A stretch of DNA of 35,344 bases from Neolewinella persica DSM 23188 (GTDB lineage: Bacteria > Bacteroidota > Bacteroidia > Chitinophagales > Saprospiraceae), in contig NZ_KB890436.1 of assembly GCF_000373105.1 (NCBI RefSeq), positions 1-35,344 on the forward strand, written 5' to 3'. The position numbers and the translations under genes were made by a program. The number at the start of each line of letters is the position of its first letter. Position 1 is the stretch's first letter. This document shows, in pieces, positions 16,974 through 25,337 of the stretch. Under the pieces are notes generated by a model that was not told the origin of the DNA, searched no databases, and saw nothing but the letters and a program-made list of their open reading frames with translations.

Positions 16974-17273
16974 TCAGTTTTTCTTAATGCGCTGGGTGTG
17001 GATAACCTTGTCTTCCTTGTCCTTAAGCTGGACGAGGTACATGCCCTGAGGAAGCTCGGCAATATTATAGGTCTCCTTGTCTGCGTAGTCAAATGCCTTG
17101 ATTTCGCGCCCCATCATGTTTATCACGTTGATCTTTGCAATGCGGTCACTGTGACCGATCTCAAAAGTGGTGGAGACGGGGTTGGGGAAAATGCGAAGAT
17201 CTTCGGTAGCGGTCTGGGCCGCGAGGCCCAGGCTGAAGAAGAGGAAAAAGATAGAGAGTGTAAAGTTTTTCAT
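16974..17273 (-). CDS. minimal T9SS type A sorting-domain protein
   Basis: The 99-residue protein consists almost only of a Sec signal peptide (MKNFTLSIFFLFFSLGLAAQ) and a type IX secretion Por tail. The tail is recognised by DLRIFPNPVSTTFEI, the strand VINMMGREIKAFD, and the end PQGMYLVQLKDKEDKVIHTQRIKK. Such tails normally follow a large cargo domain and direct export and anchoring through T9SS; here no cargo remains between them. The frame is intact with a terminator at its 3' side, so it does not look truncated by a frameshift. It may be a true small secreted protein or the stub left after cargo loss. Confidence 0.85.
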   Translation of the reverse strand: MKNFTLSIFFLFFSLGLAAQTATEDLRIFPNPVSTTFEIGHSDRIAKINVINMMGREIKAFDYADKETYNIAELPQGMYLVQLKDKEDKVIHTQRIKKN

Positions 17274-17678
17274 GTTGGGTTTAATTCAAAAGTCCGATGA
17301 GAGAGTAAGTGACTAAAGCATGCGGGGATGCACGCTTTGCCCATTCAACTAAGGACTCAGGGGTAGGTGCGAGGATTTTTTGAAAAAAAATAAAAAAAGT
17401 CGAATTTTATCTAAAATTGGCGATATTCAGTCAAAAGCAGTGTTTTAAGGTTGGAGAACTGCTCCTTTAACTTTCTTTGCACCTGCGGCCTCGCTAAAAA
17501 TGACTAAATATCATACTTTGAAAAAAGTGCGCCAAAAACGGACCTTGTTTTACTATTTGCGTGTTAATATCGCAGGGGCGATGGTGGACGAACCTGCTAA
17601 ATTACTCGTTCCCTAATCCATTGGTTCCCCATTATTTAATTCTCTCCTTCTTTAATTCTCCCACTCTCTAACTCACTC
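17274..17678. other. divergent intergenic region with repeat copy C
   Basis: This gap lies between the divergent T9SS-tail gene and rel. No gene is supported. It contains an A-rich run (about 17376-17400), copy C of the NotI-core repeat at 17478-17494, and a pyrimidine-rich word tract (TTCTCTCCTTCTTTAATTC and similar, 17640-17675) just before the rel start. No confident promoter was picked. Confidence 0.5.
17478..17494 (+). repeat. NotI-core dispersed repeat, copy C
   Basis: TGCACCTGCGGCCTCGC, one mismatch from the consensus, which destroys the NotI site. The flank upstream (GCTCCTTTAACTTTCTT) parallels copies A and D. It points toward rel, about 185 bp away. Confidence 0.75.
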
Positions 17679-19907
17679 ATGGCGGAAGTACTCGAAACGA
17701 CGATTGAAGAGCAAACCGGCATCCGGGAGGCTTACGAGGCGATGATCGCCTGCCTGCAGAACAAACCCAATAAGGCGGATCTGGAGCAAATGGAACGTGC
17801 CTTCAAGCTGGCTAATTACAGCCACCGGTACCAGCGGCGGAAATCGGGAGAACCCTACATCTACCATCCTATAGCGGTGGCCAGGATCTGCTCCGAGGAA
17901 ATCGGGCTGGGTCCCACGGCTATTTGTGCTGCCCTGCTCCACGACGTGGTGGAGGACACCCCCGTTTCACTCGACGATATCCGCCAGGAATTCGGAGAAC
18001 GGATCGCCCAAATGGTGGGGGGGCTTACCAAGCTCGACAGCGCCTACACCAACGAGAGCCAGCAAGCCGCCAACTTTAAAAAAGTACTGAGCACGCTGAT
18101 TATCGACATGCGGATCGTACTCATCAAAATGGCCGACCGCCTGCACAATATGCGGACGATCAAAAGCATGCCTGAGCACAAGCAGTTCAAGATCGCGGCG
18201 GAGACGAGTTATATCTATGCGCCGCTGGCGCACCGGCTCGGCCTCTATAATTTCCGCTCGGAGTTTTTAGATCTTTGCATGAAGGTGCTGGAACGCGATG
18301 AGTACCAGGCCGTTGCCCGCAAACTGCGGGAGACAAAGACTTCCCGCGAAGCCTACATTGAACGGTTCATTGCGCCGTTGCGCAAGAAACTTGACGAACT
18401 GGACTATCCCTACCGCATCTATGGCCGTCCGAAATCTATCTACAGTATTTCCAATAAGCTTAAGAAAAAGCAGGTGCCTTTCGAACAGATCTATGACCTG
18501 TTTGCCGTTCGTATAGTAGTGGATGTGCCGGTGAATAAAGAAAAGCTGGCCTGTTGGGCTTGCTACAGCGTGGTGACGGATGTGTACCAGGGGGTGCCAG
18601 AACGACTGAAGGATTGGGTGACCATCCCGAAATCGAACGGCTATGAAAGTCTGCACACTACGGTTGCCGGCCCGGAGGCCCGCTTCGTTGAGGTGCAGAT
18701 CCGGAGTGAACGGATGAACGAGATTGCCGAGCGTGGCTTTGCCGCGCACTGGAAGTACAAAGGTGTGAGTAACCAGCCCGACGTCTACGAACAATGGTTC
18801 GACTCGGTGCGGGACATCCTCGATGATCCAAACAGCGATACCGTCCAATTTCTGGGAGATTTCCGGGATAACGCCTTCTTTAATGAGGAGGTCTACGTCT
18901 GGACACCCGACGGCGACATGAAGTCCCTGCCCAAGGGGGCCACGGCGCTTGACTTTGCCTTCAGCGTGCACACTGAAGTAGGGTACCATTGCCAAAGTGT
19001 ATTGGTGGATGAAAGAATCGTACCCCTTAGCTATAATCTACGCAACGGTGATCGCCTCCAGGTGGTGACCAACAAGCAGCAGAAACCCAACGAAGGCTGG
19101 CTCAAACTGGTGACAACCGGAAAGGCAAAAGCCAAGATCCGCCAGGCGATGAAGGCGGAAAAGAAAGAAAAAGGGGAGTTGGGCAAAGAGGCGCTGCTGC
19201 GTCGCCTCAAAAAACTCCGGATCGATGATAGCGGGTTGGCCGTCGAGCAACTGTCTAAATACCATACAGAAGGTAGCCACATTGACCTGTTTTACAACAT
19301 CGCCCAGGAGCACATTACCGTCGCTCAGGTAATGGCACCGTTCATCGTCGAGAACGGTAAGCTGGTGGCTAAAGCAGTAGAGTTGCCGGACGAATCTGCC
19401 GGTCAGCTGCCAGGCGGCCGAAAGCGGAACCCCGCCAACAAAGAAAAGGGGCATTCCAGGTTGTTGATTAACGGGGAGCCTGGTGACCAGTTTGAATACA
19501 CCATGGCTACTTGCTGCCATCCGGTGCAGGGCGATCAGGTCTTTGCCTACCTGACGGCCAACGCGGGCCTAAAAATCCACCGTAGTCGCTGCCCAAACGC
19601 ACAGAACCTGATGGCCAACTACGGCTACCGGATCATGCGGGCAGAATGGGTAAGCACCACGGAAAGCAGCTTTGTGGTAAACCTGAAACTGACGGGCCTG
19701 GATAGTGGCACGGGAGTCATCGAGCGCATCAGCCATGAGATCACGGAGATGGCCCTGAATATCCGTAGTTTCAGCATAAGCGGCAACGACGGTTATTTTG
19801 AGGCCAATGTCAGCCTGTTGGTTAAAAACAAGGACCAATTGTACCTGGCGATGCAGGGGTTGAAAAACTTAGACCACGTTTCAACCGTTTCCCGGGAAGA
19901 GGATTAA
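17679..19907 (+). CDS. rel: bifunctional (p)ppGpp synthetase/hydrolase Rel
   Basis: The 742-residue protein has the full long-RSH architecture. The HD hydrolase domain comes first (HP at 63-64, LLHDVVEDT with His88/Asp89 and Glu92/Asp93, KMADRLHNMRT). The synthetase domain follows (RIYGRPKSIYSISNKLKKK, YESLHTTV, FVEVQIRSERM). TGS (VYVWTPDGDMKSLPKGATALDF) and a zinc-finger/helical part (MATCCHPVQGD, HRSRCPNA) come next, and a C-terminal ACT domain ends it. Both catalytic sites look intact, so it should both make and degrade ppGpp/pppGpp during the stringent response, working on the ribosome. It is followed by a CAACCTG word repeat and then fur, an arrangement seen in other Bacteroidota. Confidence 0.95.
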   Translation: MAEVLETTIEEQTGIREAYEAMIACLQNKPNKADLEQMERAFKLANYSHRYQRRKSGEPYIYHPIAVARICSEEIGLGPTAICAALLHDVVEDTPVSLDDIRQEFGERIAQMVGGLTKLDSAYTNESQQAANFKKVLSTLIIDMRIVLIKMADRLHNMRTIKSMPEHKQFKIAAETSYIYAPLAHRLGLYNFRSEFLDLCMKVLERDEYQAVARKLRETKTSREAYIERFIAPLRKKLDELDYPYRIYGRPKSIYSISNKLKKKQVPFEQIYDLFAVRIVVDVPVNKEKLACWACYSVVTDVYQGVPERLKDWVTIPKSNGYESLHTTVAGPEARFVEVQIRSERMNEIAERGFAAHWKYKGVSNQPDVYEQWFDSVRDILDDPNSDTVQFLGDFRDNAFFNEEVYVWTPDGDMKSLPKGATALDFAFSVHTEVGYHCQSVLVDERIVPLSYNLRNGDRLQVVTNKQQKPNEGWLKLVTTGKAKAKIRQAMKAEKKEKGELGKEALLRRLKKLRIDDSGLAVEQLSKYHTEGSHIDLFYNIAQEHITVAQVMAPFIVENGKLVAKAVELPDESAGQLPGGRKRNPANKEKGHSRLLINGEPGDQFEYTMATCCHPVQGDQVFAYLTANAGLKIHRSRCPNAQNLMANYGYRIMRAEWVSTTESSFVVNLKLTGLDSGTGVIERISHEITEMALNIRSFSISGNDGYFEANVSLLVKNKDQLYLAMQGLKNLDHVSTVSREED

Positions 19908-20024
19908 GTGCAGCAGGTTGCAAGTTGCATGTTGCAGGTTACAACCTTGTCGTATGTGCAACCTGCAACCTGCAACCTGAAACCTGCAACCTGCAACCTG
20001 CAACCTGAAACCTGCAACCTGACA
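19908..20024. repeat. word-type inverted repeat (CAACCTG words)
   Basis: Between rel and fur, the left arm GCAGGTTGCAAGTTGCATG (19913-19931) and more reverse words face about nine tandem copies of CAACCTG/AAACCTG on the right (19958-20022). The array is directly repeated with a 7-bp period and could fold back on the left arm. It stays open in the frame of fur (via a GTG at 19908), but its peptide is simply the repeat translated. Confidence 0.85.
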
Positions 20025-20027
20025 ATT

Positions 20028-20495
20028 ATGCAAAGTAACCCAACCACCGACATTGAAACGGTTAAGGACCTCTTCAGCGCTCACTTAAAAGAGCGAAAGG
20101 CCCGCCGTACGCCTGAACGCTACGCTATTTTGGAAGAAATCTATAACCGGGAGGACCATTTCGATGCGGAGTCGCTTTACATCCACATGAAGACCAATAA
20201 TTACCGGGTATCCCGGGCAACGGTCTACAATACCCTGGAGCTGCTAGTGAGTTGTGACCTGGTGAAGAAGCACCAATTTGGTAAAAATCTGGCCCAGTAC
20301 GAAAAGAGCTACGGCTACAAGCAGCATGATCACCTGATCTGCAATAACTGTGGTAAGGTACTGGAGTTTTGTGACCCACGGGTACAGCAAATTAAGAACA
20401 TGATGGGGGAGATACTCAACTTTGAAGTGACTTCGCATTCACTCAATCTTTATGGCAATTGTGCCGGAGGCTGCGAGAAGACGCGGAAAAGCTAA
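20028..20495 (+). CDS. Fur/PerR family metalloregulator
   Basis: The 155-residue protein has the Fur layout: a winged helix ([43 protein letters not shown]) and a metal-binding dimerisation domain. Potential ligands include His100 and His102 (QHDHLIC), the structural zinc pair Cys105/Cys108, and Cys145/Cys149 (NCAGGC). Fur-type repressors sense Fe2+, Zn2+ or peroxide; which one applies here is not clear. The ATG at 20028-20030 is chosen because the frame upstream to 19908 is only the translated CAACCTG repeat. It follows rel on the same strand, so co-expression is possible despite the repeat. Confidence 0.93.
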   Translation: MQSNPTTDIETVKDLFSAHLKERKARRTPERYAILEEIYNREDHFDAESLYIHMKTNNYRVSRATVYNTLELLVSCDLVKKHQFGKNLAQYEKSYGYKQHDHLICNNCGKVLEFCDPRVQQIKNMMGEILNFEVTSHSLNLYGNCAGGCEKTRKS

Positions 20496-20525
20496 CGCTG
20501 CTGCATAAACAAAACCAAGTAAGTG

Positions 20526-20557
20526 TTGGCCCATTTACAACAAATTACGTATTTTTG
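20526..20557 (+). promoter_or_regulatory. promoter upstream of the DUF3127 gene
   Basis: TTG (20526-20528), a 21-bp spacer and TATTTTTG (20550-20557) match the Bacteroidota promoter consensus exactly. It is followed by a small hairpin CCGGC/GCCGG and a leader of about 135 nt before the ATG at 20698. Confidence 0.6.
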
Positions 20558-20697
20558 CCGGCCTTGCCGGAGGAATAGTTGATGCTGAGCACACTTTCTT
20601 CTGTCCGGGAGTTAAGGGCTAACCGCCGGGGCGCAAGTGCAACCGGTTGTCCGTAATCAAGAATCAACAATTACCAATCAACAATTAATAAAACAGC

Positions 20698-21078
20698 ATG
20701 TCTTACGAAATCACCGGTACCCTAGTTAAAAAATTTGAGACCGAGACCAAGGGCGAATCTTTCCGGGTACGTGACTTTGTCATCAAAGCCAACGACGGTG
20801 GACAGTACGATAACTTCGTTAAGTTTCAGACTACTCAGGATCGTACCGCAATCATTGACGACTACAACGAAGGGGACGAAATCAAAGTACACTTCGACCT
20901 CCGGGGTCGCCAGTGGCAGGAGAAGTACTTCACTAACCTCAACGCCTGGCGCGTAGAGAAGGTGAGCGGTGCTGCCGCCTCCGCACCGGCTGCCGCCGCT
21001 GAGAGCTTCAACGACTTTCCTACGGCCAGCACTACCGATGAGCCTACTGCAGAAGCGTCGGATGACCTGCCGTTTTAA
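20698..21078 (+). CDS. DUF3127 protein (OB-fold, SSB-like tail)
   Basis: The 126-residue protein matches the DUF3127 family found widely in Bacteroidota: MSYEITGTLVKKFETET, an F-V-I/K-x strand pair, and the motif FDLRGRQWQEKYFTNLNAWRVEK, consistent with an OB fold. An Ala/Ser/Thr-rich flexible linker follows and the protein ends in an acidic DDLPF. That end closely resembles the C-terminal tip (DDDIPF-like) that single-stranded-DNA-binding proteins use to recruit repair partners. I infer a nucleic-acid-binding role with an SSB-like interaction tail; it is not the main SSB. A clean promoter lies upstream and a large inverted repeat downstream. Confidence 0.85.
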   Translation: MSYEITGTLVKKFETETKGESFRVRDFVIKANDGGQYDNFVKFQTTQDRTAIIDDYNEGDEIKVHFDLRGRQWQEKYFTNLNAWRVEKVSGAAASAPAAAAESFNDFPTASTTDEPTAEASDDLPF

Positions 21079-21081
21079 TAG

Positions 21082-21243
21082 TAAGTAAGTGGGTAGTAGA
21101 TGTGGGTAGTGCTGCCGCAAGTACCTGCTCGCTTCGCTCGTACGGCTTCATTTGTGTAATGGGGATTTGAAAAAATGCCTCACGAGCGAAGCGAGCAGCA
21201 ATCTGCGGCAGCACTACTTACTACCCACTATAAACTATAAACT
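21082..21243. repeat. long inverted repeat with nearly identical arms
   Basis: Left arm 21102-21141 (GTGGGTAGTGCTGCCGC then CTGCTCGCTTCGCTCGT) is the reverse complement of 21182-21228, with small differences in the middle. Outer words (GTAAGTAAGTGGGTAGTA, CTACCCACTATAAACTATAA) extend it. The arms contain GAGCGAAGCGAGC, itself a self-complementary word. The gap between the DUF3127 gene and the zinc-ribbon gene has no other function visible, and the right-hand word tract touches the next ATG. Confidence 0.85.
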
Positions 21244-21612
21244 ATGAAGAGGAACTGCCCAGAATGTGGAGACGAGTACACTGGCCGCATCGATAAGAAG
21301 TACTGTTCGGCCGCCTGTCGGGCTACGTTCCACAACCGTCAGAATGCTCAGAACCTCGCCTTCCAACGCAACGTTAACAACATCCTGCGGCACAACCGCA
21401 ATGTGTTGGCAGAGTTGAACCCGGACGGCAAGGCCAATGTCCGAAAGGACCGGATGATCGACCGCGGGTTCAAATTTCGGTACTTCACTAATGAGTATCG
21501 GACCAAAAATGATACCCTCTACCACTTTTGCTACGACTACGGCTACCGGGTCGAAGATGATAAGGATAAGGAATGGGTATTCCTGATCAAGCGGCAGGAG
21601 TATGTGGAGTAA
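21244..21612 (+). CDS. zinc-ribbon protein conserved in Bacteroidota, unknown function
   Basis: The 122-residue protein begins with a compact zinc ribbon, CPECGDEYTGR...KKYCSAACR (Cys5, Cys8, Cys21, Cys25), then RATFHNRQNAQN. The body contains NNILRHNRNVLAELNPDGKANVRKDRM and a C-terminal strand YHFCYDYGYRV...FLIKRQEYVE. I recognise the pattern as a widespread hypothetical protein of Bacteroidota whose role is unknown. It is probably a small cytoplasmic nucleic-acid- or protein-binding factor. It is on the same strand as the DUF3127 gene but separated from it by a strong inverted repeat. The ATG follows the repeat word TATAAACTATAAACT directly. Confidence 0.8.
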   Translation: MKRNCPECGDEYTGRIDKKYCSAACRATFHNRQNAQNLAFQRNVNNILRHNRNVLAELNPDGKANVRKDRMIDRGFKFRYFTNEYRTKNDTLYHFCYDYGYRVEDDKDKEWVFLIKRQEYVE

Positions 21613-21796
21613 AGACCGATAACTTATGTATTCACAGGCTCTTAACGGGGAACCAAAACTTGAAGGTGGTTCGTTGTAGGCTTATACATACATTCATATG
21701 GTCTTAACTCGTTCGCCGACGAGCCAGGTTGTTCCTCTCCCGCAGCTCTGCGGGACGGACAAGTGACTTTTTGACTAAATATTCAACAACAATTCC

Positions 21797-22084
21797 ATGG
21801 TCCCACGCAACGACAATATTCTGATCGGCCTTGCCGTCTCCCTGATCGTACCTTTCATTGCGTATTTTCTGCTGTTGCAGGCACAGGACTTTATCGCTGC
21901 CAGTGCTGGCCGGCCCATCATTTTCGAGCAACGTACCCTGGCGCTTATCGCCATCTGCCTCAACGTGATGCCGCTGAATTACTTCCGGAAAGTATACCGT
22001 AACCGTAGTCTGCGTGGCCTCGCTACCGGGACGATGATCCTGGCGCTTTGCTGGTTTTTCTGGTTTGGACGAGAGTTGCTTTAG
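21797..22084 (+). CDS. small membrane protein, unknown function
   Basis: The 95-residue protein has three predicted membrane helices: about residues 9-28 (LIGLAVSLIVPFIAYFLLLQ), 48-64 (LALIAICLNVMPLNYF) and 75-93 (GLATGTMILALCWFFWFGREL). A basic loop (RKVYRNRSLRG) is presumably cytoplasmic. No functional motif is recognised. Codon use and start context are normal for the window, and no overlap with a stronger gene exists. It stands alone before a 430-bp gap preceding pnp. Confidence 0.7.
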   Translation: MVPRNDNILIGLAVSLIVPFIAYFLLLQAQDFIAASAGRPIIFEQRTLALIAICLNVMPLNYFRKVYRNRSLRGLATGTMILALCWFFWFGRELL

Positions 22085-22516
22085 TCGCTGGAAACTAATA
22101 GCTAAGGAACTAAGAACTAGATGGTCAAGCGGTGTGCGGGTACAGTTGATTTTAAATATGACTACACCTGGAACCTCCCTCCTGGTTTCTAGTTTCTATT
22201 CCCTATCTTCGCGGCGATATAAAATGACCATAGATTGAAGCCGCAAACGTGTGGCTGCCGCCGGTTCTACAAGCGGACCACCGGCGGGAAGAAGATACCC
22301 CTCTGCGTTTCGGCGCATTTCGGCAATCCAGCTGATTCTCCCTCCCCCATTCCAAGGCTGTTTTGTGTTGCTGCCATTGCGCAGCTGCTCTACTGTATGA
22401 TATGCAGGGCGCGGCCGCAGGTGCAGTGTAAGGATTAAAAAGCAGGGTTTCCCAACCCTTCCCTTTTTCTCCCCTTCCTCCTTTACTTTGAATATTTAAC
22501 CAAGTCATATACAACC
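22085..22516. other. repeat-rich leader region upstream of pnp
   Basis: Nothing coding is convincing here. It holds degenerate inverted words (GGAAACTAATAGCTAAGG around 22088-22118 facing CTGGTTTCTAGTTTCTATT at 22182-22200), a promoter-like TATCTTCG at 22204-22211, and a strong hairpin CCGCCGGT/ACCGGCGG (22258-22287). Copy D of the NotI-core repeat is at 22409-22425. The pnp leader is therefore up to 300 nt and structured, which fits the known autoregulation of pnp mRNAs in other bacteria, though not the same mechanism. No rpsO gene is present, unlike in many bacteria. Confidence 0.55.
22409..22425 (-). repeat. NotI-core dispersed repeat, copy D
   Basis: Exact core on the minus strand, with homology to copy A extending about 25 bp beyond it (core, then CAGTG, then a TTAAAAAGC-like block read on the plus strand). 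Unlike the others it points away from the nearest gene, pnp. Confidence 0.8.
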
Positions 22517-24778
22517 ATGGGTAATAAGACCCCAATGACGGTAAACTTCGAATTGCCAAACGGGCGCGAAGTCACCATCGAAACCGGAAAACTGGCCACG
22601 CAGGCCGACGGTTCAGTCGTAGTAAAGTGTGGTAATACCATGCTTTTCTGTTCAGTAGTTTCCTCACACAGCGTACGCGAAGGCCAGGCCTTCTTTCCGC
22701 TGAGCGTTGATTACCAGGAGAAGTTCGCAGCTGCGGGCCGCATCCCTGGTAACTTCTTCCGCCGGGAAACGCGCCTTAACGATTACGAAATCCTCATCAG
22801 TCGCATCGTTGACCGTGCCATTCGTCCACTTTTCCCTAAGGGTTACATGTTCGATACGCAGGTTATCATCAACCTGATCTCTCTCGATCCGGAAGTGATG
22901 CCCGACGCGCTGGCCGGCCTAGCCGCCTCCGCCGCTCTGATGGTTTCCGACATTCCTTTCGCCGGGCCGATTTCTGAATGCCGCGTAGCGCGCATTGATG
23001 GCGAATACGTCGTTAACGCAGAACGCTCCGCCCTCAAGGACGCTGACCTCGACCTCATCGTTGCGGCCGACGCCGACAACATCATGATGGTAGAAGGTGA
23101 AGGCAAAGAAGTGGACGAAAAGTCCATCATCGAAGCCCTCAAAGTTGGCCACGATGCCATTAAGACCATGTGTAAGGCCCAGCTCGAGCTTCGCGCTATG
23201 GTGAACCCCACTCCTCGCGAAGTCGAGATTGCTACCGTTGACGAGGAAATCCTCAGCTACGTTGAAGGTAAGGTGAAAGCCGCCGTCGAAACCGTTGCGC
23301 GTGGTGCCCTTAACAAGCAACAGCGTAAGGACGCCTTCAAGAAAGTGAAGGAAGATTACAAAGCCGCCGTTCTCGAAGAGAAAGGCGAAGAATGGCAGCA
23401 GGAAAACAAGGAGGAGCTCAGCGCTGCTTACGACAAAATTCAGAAGAAGACCATTCGTGGTCTGATGCTCAACGAAAGTGTCCGTCTCGACGGCCGTAAA
23501 TTCGATCAGGTACGTGATATCTGGACGGAAGTTGAATACCTCCCTTCTGCACACGGTTCGGCGATCTTCAACCGTGGTGAGACCCAGGCACTGACCAGCC
23601 TTACCCTCGGTACCAAGACCGACAAACAGATGGTTGATGTTGCGTACGAGAACAGTTTTGCTGATTTTATCCTGCACTACAATTTCCCCGCTTACTCCGT
23701 AGGCGAGACTAAGCCGATGCGCGGCCCCGGCCGTCGTGAAGTTGGCCACGCCAATCTCGCCCACCGCTCTATCCGTCAGGTACTGCCCGACGAGATGACC
23801 CACACCATCCGCATCGTTTCTGACATCATGGAATCCAACGGTTCCAGCTCTATGGCTACCGTCTGTGCCGGTTCTATGGCTTTGATGGATGGCGGCGTTC
23901 AACTCAAGCGTGCCGTAGCCGGTATCGCCATGGGTATGGTGGCTGAAGGTGGCAAGATTGCTATCCTCTCCGATATCCTCGGTGACGAGGATGCCCTCGG
24001 TGATATGGACTTCAAACTGACGGGTACCGAGAATGGTATTACCGCCTGCCAGATGGACATTAAGATCGACGGTCTCCCTTACGAGCAACTCGAACAAGCA
24101 CTGGAGCAGGCCCGCGTTGGTCGTCTCCACATTCTCGGTGAAATGGCTAAGACCATCAGTAAGCCGAACGATGACCTGAAGCCACACGCTCCGCGGATCG
24201 TGAAGCTGATCATCGAGAAGTCTTACATCGGTGCCGTTATCGGACCTGGAGGTAAGATCATCCAGGAGCTGCAGGAAATGACTGGTACTAACATCAACAT
24301 CGACGAAGTCGATGGTAAGGGCCACATCTCCATTGCTTCTAATGACAAAGCTGCGATTGATGACGCCGTTGCGCGGATCAAAAAGATCACCTTTACCCCT
24401 GAGGTAGGTGGTGTTTACACCGGCCACGTGAAGACCATCATGCCTTACGGTGTGTTCGTTGGTTTCGAAGGTGGTAAGGATGGCCTGCTGCACGTCTCTG
24501 AGATGAGCCACAGCCGCATCGACAACGTTGAGGACGCCTTCAGCGAAGGCGACGAGGTTACCTTCAAAATCGTCGATATCGACGAGCGTACCGGTAAACT
24601 TCGCCTCAGCCGCAAAGCCATCATGCCACGTGCCGACGGCACCATCCCGACCGACGAAGAGCTCGAAGCCGAGCGCAAAGCGGCCAAGGATCGTCCACGC
24701 CGTGATCGCGGTGACCGTGGAGACCGCGGTGACCGCCGCGGTGGTCGTGATCGTGATCGTCGTGATCGCCGGGACTAA
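22517..24778 (+). CDS. pnp: polyribonucleotide nucleotidyltransferase (PNPase)
   Basis: The 753-residue protein degrades RNA 3' to 5' by phosphorolysis. Two RNase PH-like cores (first at about 5-220, second about 310-540 with FNRGETQALTSLTLGT and GPGRREVGHANLAHRS), a linking helical domain, a KH domain (SYIGAVIGPGGKIIQELQEM) and an S1 domain (YTGHVKTIMPYGVFVGF...GLLHVSEMSH) are all present. The last 30 residues are an Arg/Asp/Gly-rich tail of RGDRGD-type repeats, a likely RNA-contact extension. It acts in the cytoplasm, usually with a degradosome. A strong terminator follows directly. Confidence 0.97.
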   Translation: MGNKTPMTVNFELPNGREVTIETGKLATQADGSVVVKCGNTMLFCSVVSSHSVREGQAFFPLSVDYQEKFAAAGRIPGNFFRRETRLNDYEILISRIVDRAIRPLFPKGYMFDTQVIINLISLDPEVMPDALAGLAASAALMVSDIPFAGPISECRVARIDGEYVVNAERSALKDADLDLIVAADADNIMMVEGEGKEVDEKSIIEALKVGHDAIKTMCKAQLELRAMVNPTPREVEIATVDEEILSYVEGKVKAAVETVARGALNKQQRKDAFKKVKEDYKAAVLEEKGEEWQQENKEELSAAYDKIQKKTIRGLMLNESVRLDGRKFDQVRDIWTEVEYLPSAHGSAIFNRGETQALTSLTLGTKTDKQMVDVAYENSFADFILHYNFPAYSVGETKPMRGPGRREVGHANLAHRSIRQVLPDEMTHTIRIVSDIMESNGSSSMATVCAGSMALMDGGVQLKRAVAGIAMGMVAEGGKIAILSDILGDEDALGDMDFKLTGTENGITACQMDIKIDGLPYEQLEQALEQARVGRLHILGEMAKTISKPNDDLKPHAPRIVKLIIEKSYIGAVIGPGGKIIQELQEMTGTNINIDEVDGKGHISIASNDKAAIDDAVARIKKITFTPEVGGVYTGHVKTIMPYGVFVGFEGGKDGLLHVSEMSHSRIDNVEDAFSEGDEVTFKIVDIDERTGKLRLSRKAIMPRADGTIPTDEELEAERKAAKDRPRRDRGDRGDRGDRRGGRDRDRRDRRD

Positions 24779-24814
24779 ATTTTGTGAGCAGCTTGCCTGC
24801 TTATGATTGACTAC

Positions 24815-24859
24815 GGGAAACGCCCGGTGGCCTTGGTGCTGCCGGGCGTTTCCCTTTTT
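24815..24859 (+). terminator. pnp terminator
   Basis: GGGAAACGCCCGG (24815-24827) pairs perfectly with CCGGGCGTTTCCC (24842-24854) and is followed by five T residues. Confidence 0.93.
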
Positions 24860-25337
24860 GGGGACTTTGCTCGTCGGGGAAAGCATCAATTACCTAAAGA
24901 AAGCCTTTGGTGTACCTCTCCCGCGAAATTGTGCCCTGTGCAGCACTCAACTTCATTGCGTCAAGTGCAGCATTTAGGTGTTTCTAGGATTAAGCATTGA
25001 AAGTGGCCACGCCAAGCCCTTTCCGTGATGTCTAGCTCGTCAGGTTATTGATTTCAAAGTTGGATTTTACGAATGCCTCATTTTAGCGTACTCGAAAGAA
25101 AAGCTAAGAAATTCGCTGGGGCCAAATTTCAGAATAATCACTTTGCACCAACCTGGAAAGTCACGTTCTGAGGTCAGGGGCTCTGCCTCTGACACTTTGC
25201 TCAGTAGCAGGCACCTGAAAAAATCGCAAACCTTACGGTTGTGTATATTTGTCAGGTAACGTTTAGGCAAAAGGGAGTTCGACAGCCATTTAGCTAATCC
25301 CCTTTAGTAGTTACTTCCAACACTTAAAGGAAAAGAA
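24860..25337. other. gap upstream of fhs
   Basis: No gene is supported; a 67-codon minus-strand frame (25067-25270) has no recognisable features. A short hairpin TCAGGGGC/GCCTCTGA lies at about 25167-25186. A perfect -7 box TATATTTG is at 25244-25251. An AAAGGA Shine-Dalgarno sequence stands before the fhs ATG, which is rare in this window. Confidence 0.5.
25244..25251 (+). promoter_or_regulatory. -7 box upstream of fhs
   Basis: TATATTTG matches TAnnTTTG exactly, about 87 bp before the fhs start. No matching TTG at the ideal distance is seen. Confidence 0.4.

Noticed and set aside
18267..18995. A 242-codon frame opposite rel
   Set aside because: Antisense shadow within the synthetase region; no motif, no promoter, no independent support.
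19958..20022. A CRISPR-like array
   Set aside because: The unit is 7 bp with no spacers, so it is a tandem word repeat, not a CRISPR array.
19908..20027. A longer N terminus of Fur starting at the GTG after rel
   Set aside because: The extension is only the translated CAACCTG repeat; homology starts at the ATG at 20028.
22235..22438. A 67-codon frame in the pnp leader, rich in Cys
   Set aside because: It begins at a TTG, spans a strong hairpin and the NotI-core repeat, and has no plausible family.
22919..24889. A 656-codon frame on the strand opposite pnp
   Set aside because: It is antisense to a certain gene, its residue composition reflects the complement of pnp codons, and no domain is recognisable.
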